64,000 nucleotides of DNA, from positions 372,001 to 436,000 of the forward strand of contig NZ_JAQQGN010000001.1 in NCBI RefSeq assembly GCF_028550595.1, read 5' to 3'. Positions 24,949-33,442 of this stretch are shown in pieces. The first letter of the stretch is position 1. The number at the start of each line of letters is the position of its first letter. The notes under the pieces are model-generated. The model did no database searches and had not been told where the DNA came from. It worked only from the letters and a program-made list of their open reading frames with translations. A program made the position numbers and the translations under genes. Source of the stretch: Luteimonas sp. BLCC-B24 (lineage in GTDB: Bacteria > Pseudomonadota > Gammaproteobacteria > Xanthomonadales > Xanthomonadaceae).

Positions 24949-25215
24949 ATGCGCCACGACGCCCGCCACCACGTGATCCTCGCCGAAATGGCCCGCGCCA
25001 TCCGGGTCGGGCAGCCCGATGCGGACTGGCACGAGGTGGAACCGGGCCTGCGCTCGCTCTGGGAGCACGCGCCCCGCTCGTCGTCGTGGAGCGAGGTGCG
25101 CGAGGATGCCGCGCGGTATTGGCGGTTCGGCGAATCCCTGCCGCCGTGCGCCGTGGTCGCCCTGCCTTCATCGTCGGCGGACATGCCGGCGCCGGACGGG
25201 ACGCCACGCACATGA
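24949..25215 (+). CDS. Hypothetical small protein
   Basis: 88 residues, no family recognised. The composition is protein-like: several tryptophans and an evenly charged pattern (WHEVEPGLRSLWEHAP, SWSEVREDAARYWRFG) that recalls small stress-linked proteins of xanthomonads. It has no signal or membrane helix. The ATG at 24949 is preferred over a TTG at 24940. It overlaps the next gene by 4 bp, which supports both being real. Confidence 0.6.
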   Translation: MRHDARHHVILAEMARAIRVGQPDADWHEVEPGLRSLWEHAPRSSSWSEVREDAARYWRFGESLPPCAVVALPSSSADMPAPDGTPRT

Positions 25216-25484
25216 TCTCGGCGCGCACGGTCTGGCAGGTGGTCGTCGTGCCTCTGTACGTGATGCTGGGCGGCGCGGTGTTTTCCGCCGCCATGGCCCG
25301 GACGGCAGGTTCGATCATCGGCGGTCTGGCCGAACTCGCGCCGTGGGCGTTCGTGATCGCCACCGCGCTGGCGTTGCTGCTGGCCGCCGGCGGCATACTG
25401 CGTATCCGTCGGCGCCTGCGCTGCATGCGACGCGCCCTGCGGCGGCAGCGCCGTCGCGCCCTGCCGGACACGTCGACCGCCTAA
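25212..25484 (+). CDS. Small membrane protein, two helices
   Basis: 90 residues with two predicted membrane helices (about 7-27 and 40-62) followed by a strongly basic tail (RIRRRLRCMRRALRRQRRRA) that should stay in the cytoplasm. No family is recognised. The start ATG is embedded in the stop of the preceding small gene (ATGA). The pair lies between a glutamate-synthase-like gene and a diguanylate cyclase without an obvious link to either. Confidence 0.62.
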   Translation: MISARTVWQVVVVPLYVMLGGAVFSAAMARTAGSIIGGLAELAPWAFVIATALALLLAAGGILRIRRRLRCMRRALRRQRRRALPDTSTA

Positions 25485-25568
25485 GAACGCGTGGCAGGCC
25501 GGGTGCGCACAGGGTGCGCCTGTCGTACGTTCTCGCGCGAATGCGCGCGCGTAGTCAAACGGTTGCGG

Positions 25569-26546
25569 CTAGACGATCAGCGCTTCCGCCACGTGCACGC
25601 GGTCCCGTCCTGCGCGCTTGGCGAGATAGAGCGAGGCGTCGGCGCGGGCGAACCAGTCTTGCCAGTCCCGTTCCCCGCTGTGCAGCGCGCCGCCGACAGA
25701 GACCGTGACCGGTCCCGCAGGTCCCGCCACACGCGTCGACACGGCGGTGCGCAGGCGCTCGGCCACCGCTTCGAGCGCGGCGTCCGATCCTGCGGGAATG
25801 ACGAGCACGAACTCCTCGCCGCCGAAGCGGTACACGCTGTCGCCCTGGCGCCGTTCCTCCTGCAGCACCCGCGACAGCGCGATGAGCACCGCGTCGCCCG
25901 CCGCGTGCCCGAAGTCGTCATTGATCGTCTTGAAGCGGTCGATATCGAGAATCAGTAGGCCCGTACGCCCGTGCTCGCGTCCGGCCACGATCGCCTGTAG
26001 CCGGGCCTCGAGCGCGCCGCGGTTCGCCATCCCCGTCAGCGGATCCTGACTGGCGCGCAGTTCCAGCGAATCGTTGTGCTGGCGCACCCGGCGCGAGAAC
26101 GCGTACGAGAAGGCGTAGACCAGCGCCCAGGTGACCGGCGTGCTGAAGTGATAGGCCTCGTCTCCGAGCGCCAGCACCGCCGTCGCGGTGAGCACCAGGA
26201 CCAGCCCGCAGAAGGCAGCGGTGCGCGTGCCGGCGATGTAGAAATTCGTCATCAGCGCCACGTACACCCAACCGGCCACCCCGGGACCGATCACCCAGGT
26301 CGCGGCGATGCACGCGGCGCTGTTGAACACCGCCATCAGCGTGCCGGCGACATCGATGCGCTCCGCGCGCCACGCCAGCCAGACGATCGACAGGATGCCG
26401 ACGACCACCGCGCCGTCGAAGACCGCTTCCACGACATCGCCGCGCAGCAGTCGCCATACCAGAAAGCCGGACAGGGTCAGCGCCGTCGTCACGCCCAGCA
26501 GGGAGATGATCGCGAGCCGGAAGCTGTGTCTGGAGCCTGAGATCAT
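25569..26546 (-). CDS. Membrane-bound GGDEF diguanylate cyclase
   Basis: 325 residues. About five to six membrane helices (10-175) form an integral sensor region, followed by a GGDEF domain. The active site is GGEEF, and RQGD lies five residues before it, giving the inhibitory I-site that binds product c-di-GMP. DPLTGMANRGALE and DIDRFKTINDDFGHAAGD are also intact, so an active, feedback-inhibited cyclase is expected. The ATG at 26546 starts MISGSRHSF directly before the first helix; the longer frame runs through tRNA-Leu. There is no EAL domain and no linked effector. Confidence 0.93.
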   Translation of the reverse strand: MISGSRHSFRLAIISLLGVTTALTLSGFLVWRLLRGDVVEAVFDGAVVVGILSIVWLAWRAERIDVAGTLMAVFNSAACIAATWVIGPGVAGWVYVALMTNFYIAGTRTAAFCGLVLVLTATAVLALGDEAYHFSTPVTWALVYAFSYAFSRRVRQHNDSLELRASQDPLTGMANRGALEARLQAIVAGREHGRTGLLILDIDRFKTINDDFGHAAGDAVLIALSRVLQEERRQGDSVYRFGGEEFVLVIPAGSDAALEAVAERLRTAVSTRVAGPAGPVTVSVGGALHSGERDWQDWFARADASLYLAKRAGRDRVHVAEALIV

Positions 26547-26669
26547 GCGTCCACGATCGCCGCGATCCGCGGCGCGCCTCCGTCGTCGATCGGCGTTCGG
26601 CCGACGCGGACGACTGTAATCCCGCCGCGGTGAATGCCGCGCAGACCCGTCGCCTGCACGCGGCCCTCG

Positions 26670-26756
26670 TGGTGCCCGGAGCCGGAATCGAACCGGCACG
26701 ACCTCGCGGTCAACGGATTTTAAGTCCGGTGCGTCTACCAGTTTCGCCATCCGGGC
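26670..26756 (-). tRNA. tRNA-Leu (anticodon TAA)
   Basis: 87-nt class II tRNA on the minus strand with encoded CCA. The acceptor GCCCGGA pairs with TCCGGGC, the anticodon loop CTTAAAA gives TAA (reads UUA/UUG), a long variable arm is present, and the T-loop is GGTTCGATT. The discriminator is A, required for leucine. It is last in the Gly-Cys-Gly-Leu cluster, the place of E. coli leuZ. Confidence 0.96.
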
Positions 26757-26814
26757 AGGCGTCGACAGCGTGCCTGAGCATGCGCGCGATTGGAACCGCC
26801 GTGCAGCCTCCACA

Positions 26815-26844
26815 ACAAAAAAGCCCCGCTTTCGCAGGGCTTTT
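26815..26844 (-). terminator. Terminator after the second tRNA-Gly
   Basis: On the minus strand AAAAGCCCTGC-GAAA-GCGGGGCTTTT with a long U run (TTTTTTG), immediately after tRNA-Gly and before tRNA-Leu. tRNA-Leu therefore needs readthrough or its own start. Confidence 0.88.
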
Positions 26845-26850
26845 CGAAAC

Positions 26851-26926
26851 TGGAGCGGGAAAAGGGGCTCGAACCCTCGACCTCAACCTTGGCAAGGTTG
26901 CGCTCTACCAACTGAGCTATTCCCGC
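26851..26926 (-). tRNA. tRNA-Gly (anticodon GCC), copy 2 of the cluster
   Basis: 76 nt with CCA on the minus strand. The acceptor GCGGGAA pairs with TTCCCGC, the anticodon GCC sits in a TTGCCAA loop, and the discriminator is T as usual for glycine. It is identical to the copy at 27117-27192. A TACAAT -10-like hexamer (26941-26936, minus) lies 9 bp upstream, without a good -35. Confidence 0.97.
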
Positions 26927-26967
26927 GATGAACCGATTGTAGCGCCGTGCCCGATGGAAGCGCCGGC

Positions 26968-27041
26968 TGGAGGCCTGGGTCGGAATCGAACCGGCGTACA
27001 CGGATTTGCAATCCGCTGCATAACCACTCTGCCACCAGGCC
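26968..27041 (-). tRNA. tRNA-Cys (anticodon GCA)
   Basis: 74 nt with CCA on the minus strand. The acceptor GGCCTGG pairs with CCAGGCC, the anticodon loop TTGCAAA gives GCA, and the discriminator T is the cysteine identity element. It lies between the two tRNA-Gly copies. Confidence 0.97.
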
Positions 27042-27072
27042 GGTGACCCTTCGGCCGACCGAAGCCTGCCGA

Positions 27073-27106
27073 CAAAACGAAACCCCGCGTACTGCCCGGG
27101 GTTTCG
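27073..27106 (-). terminator. Terminator after the first tRNA-Gly
   Basis: On the minus strand a CGAAACCCC/GGGGTTTCG stem with an 11-base loop followed by TTTTGTC. It lies inside the tRNA cluster, between the first Gly and Cys genes, so it probably attenuates rather than ends transcription. Confidence 0.75.
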
Positions 27107-27116
27107 CGTTCGAAAC

Positions 27117-27192
27117 TGGAGCGGGAAAAGGGGCTCGAACCCTCGACCTCAACCTTGGCAAGGTTGCGCTCTACCAACTGAGCTATTCCCGC
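27117..27192 (-). tRNA. tRNA-Gly (anticodon GCC), copy 1 of the cluster
   Basis: 76 nt with CCA on the minus strand; same acceptor, GCC anticodon and T discriminator as copy 2, with no differences seen. It is the first tRNA after pgsA, the position of E. coli glyW. Confidence 0.97.
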
Positions 27193-27204
27193 TTGGGAGG
27201 CGAA

Positions 27205-27232
27205 ATTCTACCCGTCGCGGACGGGGTGTCAA
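27205..27232 (-). promoter_or_regulatory. Strong promoter of the tRNA-Gly-Cys-Gly-Leu cluster
   Basis: On the minus strand a perfect TTGACA (27232-27227), a 16-base spacer and TAGAAT (27210-27205). It overlaps the last codons of pgsA and sits 12 bp before the first tRNA. This gives the tRNAs a start independent of uvrC-pgsA. Confidence 0.8.
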
Positions 27233-27828
27233 TACTTGTTCTTCTCCGCCGCACGCATGATCGGCCACGCCGCGCGCAGATACGCGAAGCCCGACCACAA
27301 GGTCAGCACCGCCGCGATGGCCAACAGCCAGTCGCCGATGACGAACACCACGTGCCCCATCCACGGCTCGGGCCGGGGTGGGCGCTCGGGCGTCACCGAG
27401 TACAGCAGACACAGCAGCGCGACCATCTGCGCGATGGTCTTGATCTTGCCGATGGCGGCGACCTTCACCGCGGCGCGCTGGCCGAGTTCGGCCATCCATT
27501 CGCGCAGCGCCGAGACCGCGATCTCGCGTCCGACGATGACCGCCGCCCAGAACGCCATCCAGGGCGTCGGATGGCCCTGCACGATCAGGAACAGCGCGAC
27601 GGCCACCATCAGCTTGTCGGCCACCGGATCGAGGAACGCGCCGAACGCCGAGTACTGGTGGTATTTCCGCGCGATCCAGCCGTCCAGCCAGTCGGTGATC
27701 GAGGCCAGGCCGAAGATCAGCGCAGCCGCGAAGTTCGTCCACTTGAAGGGCAGATAGAACACCACCACCAGCACCGGGATCATCATGATCCGGAGCAGGG
27801 TGAGCCAGGTGGGAATGGTGAATTTCAT
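27229..27828 (-). CDS. pgsA: CDP-diacylglycerol-glycerol-3-phosphate 3-phosphatidyltransferase
   Basis: Makes phosphatidylglycerol phosphate, the committed step to phosphatidylglycerol and cardiolipin, in the inner membrane. 199 residues with about five membrane helices. The CDP-alcohol phosphotransferase signature is complete: D-G-x2-A-R-x8-G-x3-D-x3-D, spanning DGWIARKY through FLDPVAD. The ATG at 27828 begins MKFTIPTWLTLLR; longer frames lie in uvrC. It lies 19 bp after uvrC and is followed by tRNA genes, conserving the E. coli uvrC-pgsA-glyW-cysT-leuZ order. Confidence 0.97.
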   Translation of the reverse strand: MKFTIPTWLTLLRIMMIPVLVVVFYLPFKWTNFAAALIFGLASITDWLDGWIARKYHQYSAFGAFLDPVADKLMVAVALFLIVQGHPTPWMAFWAAVIVGREIAVSALREWMAELGQRAAVKVAAIGKIKTIAQMVALLCLLYSVTPERPPRPEPWMGHVVFVIGDWLLAIAAVLTLWSGFAYLRAAWPIMRAAEKNKY

Positions 27829-27847
27829 CGCATGCCTGTTGGGGGAA

Positions 27848-29719
27848 TCAATCCAGGCCCTGGCCGGGAGCGCCAGCGTCGAGCCCGTGTAGGGTCGCAT
27901 AGATGCGCCGGGCCAGCGCCGCATTGACCCCCTCGACCTGTGCGATCTCCTCCACGCCGGCCCCCTTGAGGCCGCCCAGTCCGCCGAAATGCTTGAGCAG
28001 ACTGGCGCGGCGCCGGGGGCCGATGCCGGGAATGTCCTCCAGCCGGCTGGTGCTGCGCGCCTTCTGGCGCCGGCCGCGATGCCCGGTGATGGCGAAGCGG
28101 TGCGCCTCGTCGCGCACCTGCTGGACGAGTTGCAGTCCGGGCGACGACGCGCCCGGCTTGAGTTCGCGGCCGTCGGGCAGCAGCAGGGTTTCGTCGCCCG
28201 GTTTGCGCGCTTCGCCCTTGGCCACGCCCACCAGGCAGACACCGGTGATGCCCAGCGTCTGCAGCACGTCGCGCGCCTGGGCCACCTGCCCCGCTCCGCC
28301 GTCGATCAGCAGCACGTCCGGCACGACGCCGTCGCTTTCGACGGCACGCTTGAACCGGCGCGTCAGTGCCTGGTGCATGGCGGCGTAGTCGTCGCCGGGC
28401 TCGACGCCGTTGATGTTGTAGCGGCGGTACTGACCGCGCACGGCGCCCTGCGCATCGAAGACGACGCACGAAGCCACCGTGGCCTCGCCCATGGTGTGAC
28501 TGATGTCGAAGCACTCGATGCGCTGGGCGGGCTCGGCCAGGCCGAGCATCTCGCGCAGGGATTCGGCGCGTGCCTGCTGCGCGGCCTGACTGCCCATCTC
28601 GCTCGCCAGCGCGATCTCGGCATTGCGACGGGCCAGGTCCACGTAACGCGCGCGGTCGCCGCGCACGCTGGTCTTGATCTGCACGCGCCGGCCACCGGAC
28701 TCGCCGAGCGCCTGTTCCAGCAGGGCCACGTCCTCGATCGCGCGGTCGAGCACGATCTCGCGCGGCGCGGGCTGCTCGGCGTAGTGCTGCGACACGAACG
28801 CCGCCAGCACCTCGGCCGGATCGTCACTGCCGTTGGTGCGCGGATGGAACGCGCGCGTGCCGAGGTTGCGCCCGTCACGGAACGACAGCAGCAGCACGCA
28901 GGCATGGGTGCCGCGCATCGCACAGGCCAACACGTCGAGTTCGGCCACGCGTCCGTCGACGTACTGGCGGGCCTGCATGCCGCGGATGTTTCCGAGCAGA
29001 TCGCGCAGCCGCGCGGCTTCCTCGAAATCCAGCCGCGCGGCCGCGGCCTCCATGTCACGGGCGACTTCGTCGTTGAGGGCGTCGCTGCGGCCGTCGAGGA
29101 ACATCGAGGCGCGGCGCACCGCATCGGCGTAGTCCCGTTCCGAGACCAGGCCGACGCAGGGCGCGGTGCAGCGCCCGATCTGGTGCTGCAGGCAGGGCCG
29201 GGACCGGTTGCGGAACACGCTGTCCTCGCAGTTGCGCAGCTTGAACAGCTTCTGCATGAGGTTCAGTGTTTCACGCACCGCGGTGACACCCGGATAGGGC
29301 CCGAAGTAACGGCCCGGCACATTGCGCGGCCCGCGGTGCACGGCGATACGCGGCCAGTCGTCCTTGGTGACCAGGACGTAGGGGTAGCTCTTGTCGTCGC
29401 GCAGCGAGACGTTGTAGCGCGGCTTGAGCGACTTGATCAGCTGGTTTTCCAGCAGCAGCGCCTCGGCTTCGGTGCGCGTGACCGTGACCTCCATGCGCGC
29501 GATCTGCGCGATCATCGCCATCGTGCGCGCGGCCTTGGGCGTGGCGTTGAAGTAGCTCGCCACGCGCTTGCGCAGATCGGCCGCCTTGCCGACGTACAGC
29601 ACCGCGCCGTCCTCGGCCAGCATGCGGTACACGCCGGGCGCGGTGCTCAAGCCTGCGACGAACGCCTTGCCGTCGAACACCACACCCGCCTTGCGCGCGC
29701 GTCCTGCCGGCGCGGTCAT
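27848..29719 (-). CDS. uvrC: UvrABC excinuclease subunit C
   Basis: Makes both incisions around a lesion in nucleotide excision repair. 623 residues, full length: N-terminal GIY-YIG nuclease (APGVYRML, VLYVGKA) for the 3' cut, a cysteine-rich stretch (SRPCLQHQIGRCTAPC), a UVR domain near 205-240 (AARLDFEEAARLRD), the RNase H-like nuclease for the 5' cut (CFDISHTMGE, PDVLLIDGG) and C-terminal helix-hairpin-helix repeats (DIPGIGPRRRASLLKHFGG). It overlaps the upstream NHL gene by 4 bp. Confidence 0.98.
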   Translation of the reverse strand: MTAPAGRARKAGVVFDGKAFVAGLSTAPGVYRMLAEDGAVLYVGKAADLRKRVASYFNATPKAARTMAMIAQIARMEVTVTRTEAEALLLENQLIKSLKPRYNVSLRDDKSYPYVLVTKDDWPRIAVHRGPRNVPGRYFGPYPGVTAVRETLNLMQKLFKLRNCEDSVFRNRSRPCLQHQIGRCTAPCVGLVSERDYADAVRRASMFLDGRSDALNDEVARDMEAAAARLDFEEAARLRDLLGNIRGMQARQYVDGRVAELDVLACAMRGTHACVLLLSFRDGRNLGTRAFHPRTNGSDDPAEVLAAFVSQHYAEQPAPREIVLDRAIEDVALLEQALGESGGRRVQIKTSVRGDRARYVDLARRNAEIALASEMGSQAAQQARAESLREMLGLAEPAQRIECFDISHTMGEATVASCVVFDAQGAVRGQYRRYNINGVEPGDDYAAMHQALTRRFKRAVESDGVVPDVLLIDGGAGQVAQARDVLQTLGITGVCLVGVAKGEARKPGDETLLLPDGRELKPGASSPGLQLVQQVRDEAHRFAITGHRGRRQKARSTSRLEDIPGIGPRRRASLLKHFGGLGGLKGAGVEEIAQVEGVNAALARRIYATLHGLDAGAPGQGLD

Positions 29720-31146
29720 TCGCCGATCGGGACGTGGCGCAGTGCGCCCGTCACCGGGTCGAGACGCAGCACCGCGTGCGCGTCAGTATCGGCGATCCAC
29801 ACCGCATCGGCCGATACCGCGAGGCCGGCGGGCGCGTGCAGCCGCTGGGGAAGTTCGAACGTGGTGAGTTCGCCGCCGCCCAGGCGCAGCCGCCGCAGGG
29901 TGTCGTTACCGCTGTCGGCAATCCACAACACCGGCGAGCCCGGGTCGAGTGCGAGGGCCTGGGGATTCTGGAGACGCGCGTCGGTGCGCGCGCCGTCGAT
30001 CTGTCCGAACTGCCAAGGATCCTGACCGACCAGCGTCGTCACCTGCCCGGTCCGCGTGTGCACGCTGCGCACCGCGGATCCCGCGGCTTCACAGACGTAG
30101 AGCGTCTGCTGCACGCAGGCCAGGCTCACCGGCTCGGCGAACGAGGCCATGGCCATCGTGCCGTCGGTCACCGCCAGCCGGCCGTTGCCGGCCACCAGCT
30201 CGAGCGTCGAGGTGCCGAGATCGAGGCGCCAGATGCGATTGTCGCCCGCGGTGGCGATGTACAGCTTGTCGCCGGCGAGGACCACGTCGTGGGGCTGGTC
30301 GAGCGCCACCGCACGCGGGTCCGCAAGCGGGCCTTCGAGTGTGGTCCCCGGCCGTCCCGCGCCGCAGACGGTGGCGATATCGCCGGTGCGCAGTTCGATC
30401 GCGCGCACCGCGTGATTGCCGGTATCGGCGACATAGAGCACGTCGCGCTGCACGAACAGGCCATGTGGCCGCGACAGCGCGGCCAGTTCCATCGGACCGT
30501 CGATGAAGCCCGGACTGCCGGAGCCGAACTGGCGCAGGATGCGTCCGCTGGTGTCGCATTCGAGCACGCGGTGGTGACCGCTGTCGGCGACGTACAGATA
30601 GTTGCCCGACAGCGCCAGACCCACCGGGAATCGCAACGGCAACGGCGGCTCGCCGCTGCGCCGCAGACGCACCGGATCGGGATTGATGAGTTGCGGGGTC
30701 AGCTCCGAGATCAACGCCGCGACGCGGGCGTCGAGTTCGCGAAGACCGCCCTCGCCGACGATGCGCTCGCGCACCTGGCCCTCGCCGTCGAGCAGCACGA
30801 CCGTCGGCCAGGCCTCGATGCCGTAGTGCTGCCACAGCGTCCAGTCGCCGTCGTGCGCGATCGGGAACTCGTGCTGCTGCGCGTGCGACCGCTTGCTGCT
30901 GCGGCGCACTTCGCGTTCGGCGTCGAAACGCGGCACATGGATCGCGACCACCTGCAGCCGCTCGCGATGCCGCGCGCGCAGATGCCCCAGGTCCGCCAGG
31001 CGTTGCTGGCACCAGGCCGAGCCCAGGTTGACGAACGCGATCGCACAGACCTTGCCGCGCATCTGGGCCATGCGCAGCGGGTCCGTCAGATTCAGCCATT
31101 CAAGGCTGGCCGGGAACTCGGGCGCGGGCACGGCGTCGGCGGTCAT
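29716..31146 (-). CDS. Thioredoxin-fold/NHL-repeat protein lacking CxxC
   Basis: 476 residues: an N-terminal thioredoxin-like domain (about 10-150) followed by NHL beta-propeller repeats (about 165-470; repeated VADSGHHRVLE, VADTGNHAVRAI, IADSGNDTLRRL blades). This is the domain order of NHLRC2-like proteins. The redox site is altered: after the AWC at 44-46 come QQR, so there is no second cysteine of a CxxC, although the cis-proline region (EAWPTVVLLDG) is retained. It has no signal peptide. A structural or scaffold role is more likely than disulphide exchange. The ATG is at 31146; the end overlaps uvrC by 4 bp. Confidence 0.88.
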   Translation of the reverse strand: MTADAVPAPEFPASLEWLNLTDPLRMAQMRGKVCAIAFVNLGSAWCQQRLADLGHLRARHRERLQVVAIHVPRFDAEREVRRSSKRSHAQQHEFPIAHDGDWTLWQHYGIEAWPTVVLLDGEGQVRERIVGEGGLRELDARVAALISELTPQLINPDPVRLRRSGEPPLPLRFPVGLALSGNYLYVADSGHHRVLECDTSGRILRQFGSGSPGFIDGPMELAALSRPHGLFVQRDVLYVADTGNHAVRAIELRTGDIATVCGAGRPGTTLEGPLADPRAVALDQPHDVVLAGDKLYIATAGDNRIWRLDLGTSTLELVAGNGRLAVTDGTMAMASFAEPVSLACVQQTLYVCEAAGSAVRSVHTRTGQVTTLVGQDPWQFGQIDGARTDARLQNPQALALDPGSPVLWIADSGNDTLRRLRLGGGELTTFELPQRLHAPAGLAVSADAVWIADTDAHAVLRLDPVTGALRHVPIGE

Positions 31147-31153
31147 GGCCGGA

Positions 31154-31636
31154 TTATGCGCGATCGGGCGCCGTCCCGGCGCCGATCCGGTCGACGATGC
31201 CGGCTGCGGCCCGATCGACCAGCTGCCAGACGGCCTCGAACGCCGCGGCATCGCCCGTGTAGGGGTCGGGCACGTCGCCCGGCCCGAGCCCCGCCCAGTC
31301 CAGCAGGCCGACGATGTCGGCCGTCGCGTCCGCGGGCTGTCGCGATCGCACGATCTGCAGGGTGCTCGCGTCCGCGCACAGCACGACATCGAAATGGCGG
31401 TAATCGGCCGGCACCAGTGTCCGCGCCCGCAACATCGAGATGTCGATCCCGTGCCCGGCCGCGCTCCGGATGGCACGCGGATCGGGCGGATCGCCGACGT
31501 GCCAGTCGCCGGTCCCGCAAGAATCCACCTCCACCCGCTTCGCCAGCCGGGCCTGGGCGAGGCGGTGGCGCAGGGCGCCTTCCGCCACCGGCGAGCGGCA
31601 GATGTTGCCCAGGCACACCACCAGCAAGCGGATCAC
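31154..31636 (-). CDS. Low-molecular-weight protein-tyrosine phosphatase
   Basis: 160-residue Cys-based tyrosine phosphatase. The P-loop C-x5-R-S is CLGNICRS at 8-15 (nucleophile C8, R14), and the general acid is in DPYTGD near 124. In gammaproteobacteria such enzymes (Wzb type) often dephosphorylate the tyrosine autokinases of polysaccharide export; no kinase is visible here. The GTG at 31636 overlaps the kdsB stop (GTGA) and fits the strict N-terminal position of the P-loop. Confidence 0.93.
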   Translation of the reverse strand: MIRLLVVCLGNICRSPVAEGALRHRLAQARLAKRVEVDSCGTGDWHVGDPPDPRAIRSAAGHGIDISMLRARTLVPADYRHFDVVLCADASTLQIVRSRQPADATADIVGLLDWAGLGPGDVPDPYTGDAAAFEAVWQLVDRAAAGIVDRIGAGTAPDRA

Positions 31637-32409
31637 GCCGCGGCGCCCGCGGCCAGCCGGGCTTCGGCCCGGGCCAGGTCGTCCGGCGTGTCGACGCCGG
31701 GCGGAAACGGATCGGGGGCAACGCCGACTGCAATCCGGAAGCCGGCCTCGAGCACACGCAGCTGCTCGAGCATCTCGGTCTGTTCCAGCGGGCCCGGCGG
31801 CATGGCCGCGAAGCGCTTGAGAAACGCCGCGCGGTATCCGTAGATGCCGATGTGCCGCCACCACGCGCCTGCCGGCAGACGGCTGCGGTCCAGGGCGAAG
31901 GCGTCGCGCGGCCACGGCACCGGCGCACGGCTGAAGTACAGCGCATCGCCACTGCCCGCACGCACCACCTTGACCGCATTCGGATCGAACAACGTCTCCA
32001 CATCGGTGACCGGCGCCGCGAGTGTCGCCAGGGCGACGTCCGCGTCGGCCGCGAGTGCGGCGACCGCGCGGATGCCGGACGCCGGCGCGAAGGGTTCGTC
32101 ACCCTGCAGGTTGACGACGATCCGCGCGTCGTCCCAGCCGGCGATTCCGGCGCATTCGGCCAGCCGGTCGGTGCCGGAGGCGTGGTCCGGCGAGGTCATC
32201 GCCACCTGCACGGGCGTGCCGGCGAGTGCATCGACGACACGTGTGTCGTCGGTGGCCACCCAGACCTCGGCGGCACCGGCATCGAGCGCGCGGCGAGCGA
32301 CGTGCAACACGAGCGGCTCACCGCCGAGCAGCTGCAGCGGCTTTCCCGGCAGCCGGGTGGAGGCGTAACGCGCCGGAATGGCGACGACGAAGTCGGGCGT
32401 ATCGGTCAT
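31633..32409 (-). CDS. kdsB: 3-deoxy-manno-octulosonate cytidylyltransferase
   Basis: Activates Kdo as CMP-Kdo for transfer to lipid A. 258 residues, usual length. The nucleotidyltransferase start [16 protein letters not shown] is present, as are [23 protein letters not shown] and the C-terminal [12 protein letters not shown]. The ATG at 32409 is directly before the conserved [10 protein letters not shown]; a further upstream start is unlikely. It lies 61 bp after lpxK. CMP-Kdo made here supplies the substrate later phosphorylated by KdkA (1602-2360). Confidence 0.97.
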   Translation of the reverse strand: MTDTPDFVVAIPARYASTRLPGKPLQLLGGEPLVLHVARRALDAGAAEVWVATDDTRVVDALAGTPVQVAMTSPDHASGTDRLAECAGIAGWDDARIVVNLQGDEPFAPASGIRAVAALAADADVALATLAAPVTDVETLFDPNAVKVVRAGSGDALYFSRAPVPWPRDAFALDRSRLPAGAWWRHIGIYGYRAAFLKRFAAMPPGPLEQTEMLEQLRVLEAGFRIAVGVAPDPFPPGVDTPDDLARAEARLAAGAAA

Positions 32410-32470
32410 GGCGGCATTGTCCCAGATCGTCCCGTGCACGGCGGATCACCCCGACGCGGCGTGCGGCCGC

Positions 32471-33442
32471 TCAACGCAGGGTCGACAGACGATCGAGCAG
32501 AGCGATCCAGAACGCTTCCGGCAGACGTGCGGTGACCGGCACGCTGAAATGCCGCTCGCCGGCGAAGCGCATGCACTTCACGGCGTCCTTTTCGGTCATC
32601 AGCACCGGCAGATCGCTGCCGAACTGCAGATCCTCCGGCGTGTAGCGATGATGGTCGGCGAAGGCATGCGGCACGACCGCGATGCGGTGCGCGCGCAGGG
32701 TGTCGAAGAACCGCTCCGGATCGCCGATGCCCGCCACCGCGTGCACGCGTTGACCGGCGAAGGTGTCGATGCGCCGCGGGCGCCCGCCGAGCAGCGGCAG
32801 CGCGTGACCGGTCTCGAGGCCCATCGGCCATTCACCGAATCGCGGAGCGATGTCGGTATCCATGGCGGTGTTGAGCACGCGGAAGTCGCAACGCGCGCCG
32901 CGTTCCGGCGGCTCGCGCAGAGGGCCGGCCGGAATCAGCTCACCGTTGCCGTAGCGGCGGCGACCGTCGATGACCTCGATCTCGATGTCGCGCCGGAGCC
33001 GGTAGTGCTGCAGTCCGTCGTCGCAGACCACGATGTCGCAACCGGCCTGGATCAGCGCACGGGCGGCGGCAACGCGATCGGCATCGACACGCACCTTCGC
33101 TCCGGTGCGCGCGGCGATCAGCACCGGCTCGTCGCCCGACAGCGCGGGGTCGCTGACGGGCTCCACCCAGCGCGGCGTGCCGGCGGCATCGCGTCCATAG
33201 CCGCGGCTGGCGACGCCCGGCGTCCAGCCCGCCGCCTGCAGGCGCTCGACGATCGCGATCGTCAGCGGCGTCTTGCCGCTGCCGCCCGCGATGAGATTGC
33301 CGACCACCAGCACGGGCCGCGACACCCGGTGCCGGCGCAGGAATTTCAGGCGCAGACGCGTGGCCGCGCCGTAGACCCGGGCCAGCGCCCGCGCGTGCAC
33401 GGGCGGCGGCCGTCCGTCGAACCAGTACTTCGGTGGCTTCAC
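32471..33442 (-). CDS. lpxK: Tetraacyldisaccharide 4'-kinase
   Basis: Phosphorylates the 4' position of the lipid A disaccharide to give lipid IVA at the inner membrane. 323 residues. The P-loop reads [14 protein letters not shown], followed by [25 protein letters not shown] and [11 protein letters not shown], all conserved in LpxK. The GTG at 33442 overlaps the msbA stop (GTGA); it begins the conserved (V/M)KPPKYWF. The msbA-lpxK pair is near universal in this group. Confidence 0.97.
   Translation of the reverse strand: MKPPKYWFDGRPPPVHARALARVYGAATRLRLKFLRRHRVSRPVLVVGNLIAGGSGKTPLTIAIVERLQAAGWTPGVASRGYGRDAAGTPRWVEPVSDPALSGDEPVLIAARTGAKVRVDADRVAAARALIQAGCDIVVCDDGLQHYRLRRDIEIEVIDGRRRYGNGELIPAGPLREPPERGARCDFRVLNTAMDTDIAPRFGEWPMGLETGHALPLLGGRPRRIDTFAGQRVHAVAGIGDPERFFDTLRAHRIAVVPHAFADHHRYTPEDLQFGSDLPVLMTEKDAVKCMRFAGERHFSVPVTARLPEAFWIALLDRLSTLR

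Noticed and set aside
27989..30025. A 678-codon plus-strand frame opposite uvrC
   Set aside because: Shadow; UvrC is complete on the minus strand.
31633..32439. Longer kdsB start at 32439
   Set aside because: The ATG at 32409 lies directly before the conserved [10 protein letters not shown]; the extension has no support.
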